The position numbers were made by a program, and so were the translations under genes. Source: Carposina sasakii (taxonomy: Eukaryota; Arthropoda; Insecta; Lepidoptera; Carposinidae). Taken from it: DNA of 64,000 bases. Positions 63,650-64,000 of this stretch are shown piece by piece; the stretch's first letter is position 1; the number at the start of each line of letters is the position of its first letter. Location: NCBI GenBank assembly GCA_014607495.2, contig CP053153.1:4340001-4404000 (forward strand), in the 5' to 3' direction. Under the pieces are notes generated by a model, which was not told where the DNA came from, ran no database searches, and saw only the letters and a list, made by a program, of their open reading frames with translations.

Positions 63650-63944
63650 GAAAATGTCGAAATTATCCGGGATAAAAACATTTTCCCGGGATAAAAAGTA
63701 GCCTATATGTTAAGTGGGACCTGTCACAATATATTACTGAAAACTGCATCGATATCGGTTCAGCCGTTTCTGAGATTAGCGTGCACAAACGCACAGACAA
63801 ACAGACAAACCGACAAACAGACAAAAATTCCAAAAATCATTGTTTTGGGTACTATTGCGTTAATAAAGGTCTCCTATAATATTTTTTCTCATATATCTTC
63901 CATGTACAGACAGCGATCCGTTACATTTTTATTATATGTATAGA
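63650..63944 (-). mobile_element. Helitron fragment, 5' end intact
   Basis: Minus-strand 5' end A|TCTATACATATAATAAAA at 63944, then the body shared with 59450-59720, including a (GACAAACA)n-like run. The 3' CTAG end is missing. Confidence 0.75.
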
Positions 63945-64000
63945 TTATTTTATTCTTTTTTAGGTAGGAATATAATAATCATACAATAAGTAATACAATT

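Noticed and set aside
1..64000. CRISPR arrays, operons, bacterial promoters or ribosome binding sites
   Set aside because: Spliced genes, SINEs, LINEs and LTR elements show a eukaryotic nuclear locus; the tandem repeats present lack spacers.

Overview
The window looks like a gene-containing stretch of a lepidopteran (moth or butterfly) nuclear genome. Three spliced genes have clear insect/metazoan relatives. The AT-rich introns are packed with repeat types common in Lepidoptera: Helitrons ending in CTAG, tRNA-derived SINEs, RTE-like LINEs, DIRS, BEL/Pao, Penelope-like, hAT and mariner elements. There is no operon structure, ribosome binding site or CRISPR array. Homology calls rest on motif recognition by eye, without database searches.

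Genes. (1) Keap1, + strand, 1128-6926: the last five coding exons visible here, encoding the Kelch propeller of the Nrf2/CncC adaptor; the BTB/BACK exons lie left of the window. (2) A FLASH/CASP8AP2-like gene, - strand, 28186 to 13358: seven phase-compatible exons give an unbroken 1,292-aa model, probably complete. A possible alternative last exon lies at 8751-8837. Keap1 and this gene are tail to tail. (3) Mkp3/DUSP6, + strand: exon 1 at 31982-32345 (rhodanese domain with kinase-interaction motif) and exon 2 at 58166-58259, separated by a 25.8-kb intron; the phosphatase domain lies to the right of the window. FLASH and Mkp3 are head to head, about 3.8 kb apart.

Repeat layout. 4.7-6.3 kb: a repeat with subterminal inverted repeats and three internal ~320-bp tandem units in the last Keap1 intron. 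7.7-8.3 kb: two tRNA-derived SINEs. 8.99-13.26 kb: a giant palindrome with ~1.29-kb arms, a solo LTR in each arm, two hAT MITEs in the left arm only, and a 51-bp direct repeat outside. 21-26.6 kb: LINE remnants broken by a tandem Helitron pair, inside a FLASH intron. 28.3-29.1 kb: a duplicated promoter-like block with E2F-type sites. 34.5-45.3 kb: a DIRS retrotransposon with terminal and internal complementary repeats, split by a young, open-frame BEL/Pao element at 37,485-43,297. 48.6-50.8 kb: a Penelope-like element with RT, GIY-YIG and a hammerhead-ribozyme-like fold. 51-64 kb: Helitrons, mariner-type MITEs and an internally deleted mariner.

Most notable: the palindrome whose two arms act as filled and empty sites for each other; the DIRS gag that appears to be spliced across an intron built from a 115-bp tandem repeat carrying copies of the splice acceptor; the ribozyme-like fold after the Penelope ORF; and an 11-unit heptapeptide repeat in the FLASH-like protein.
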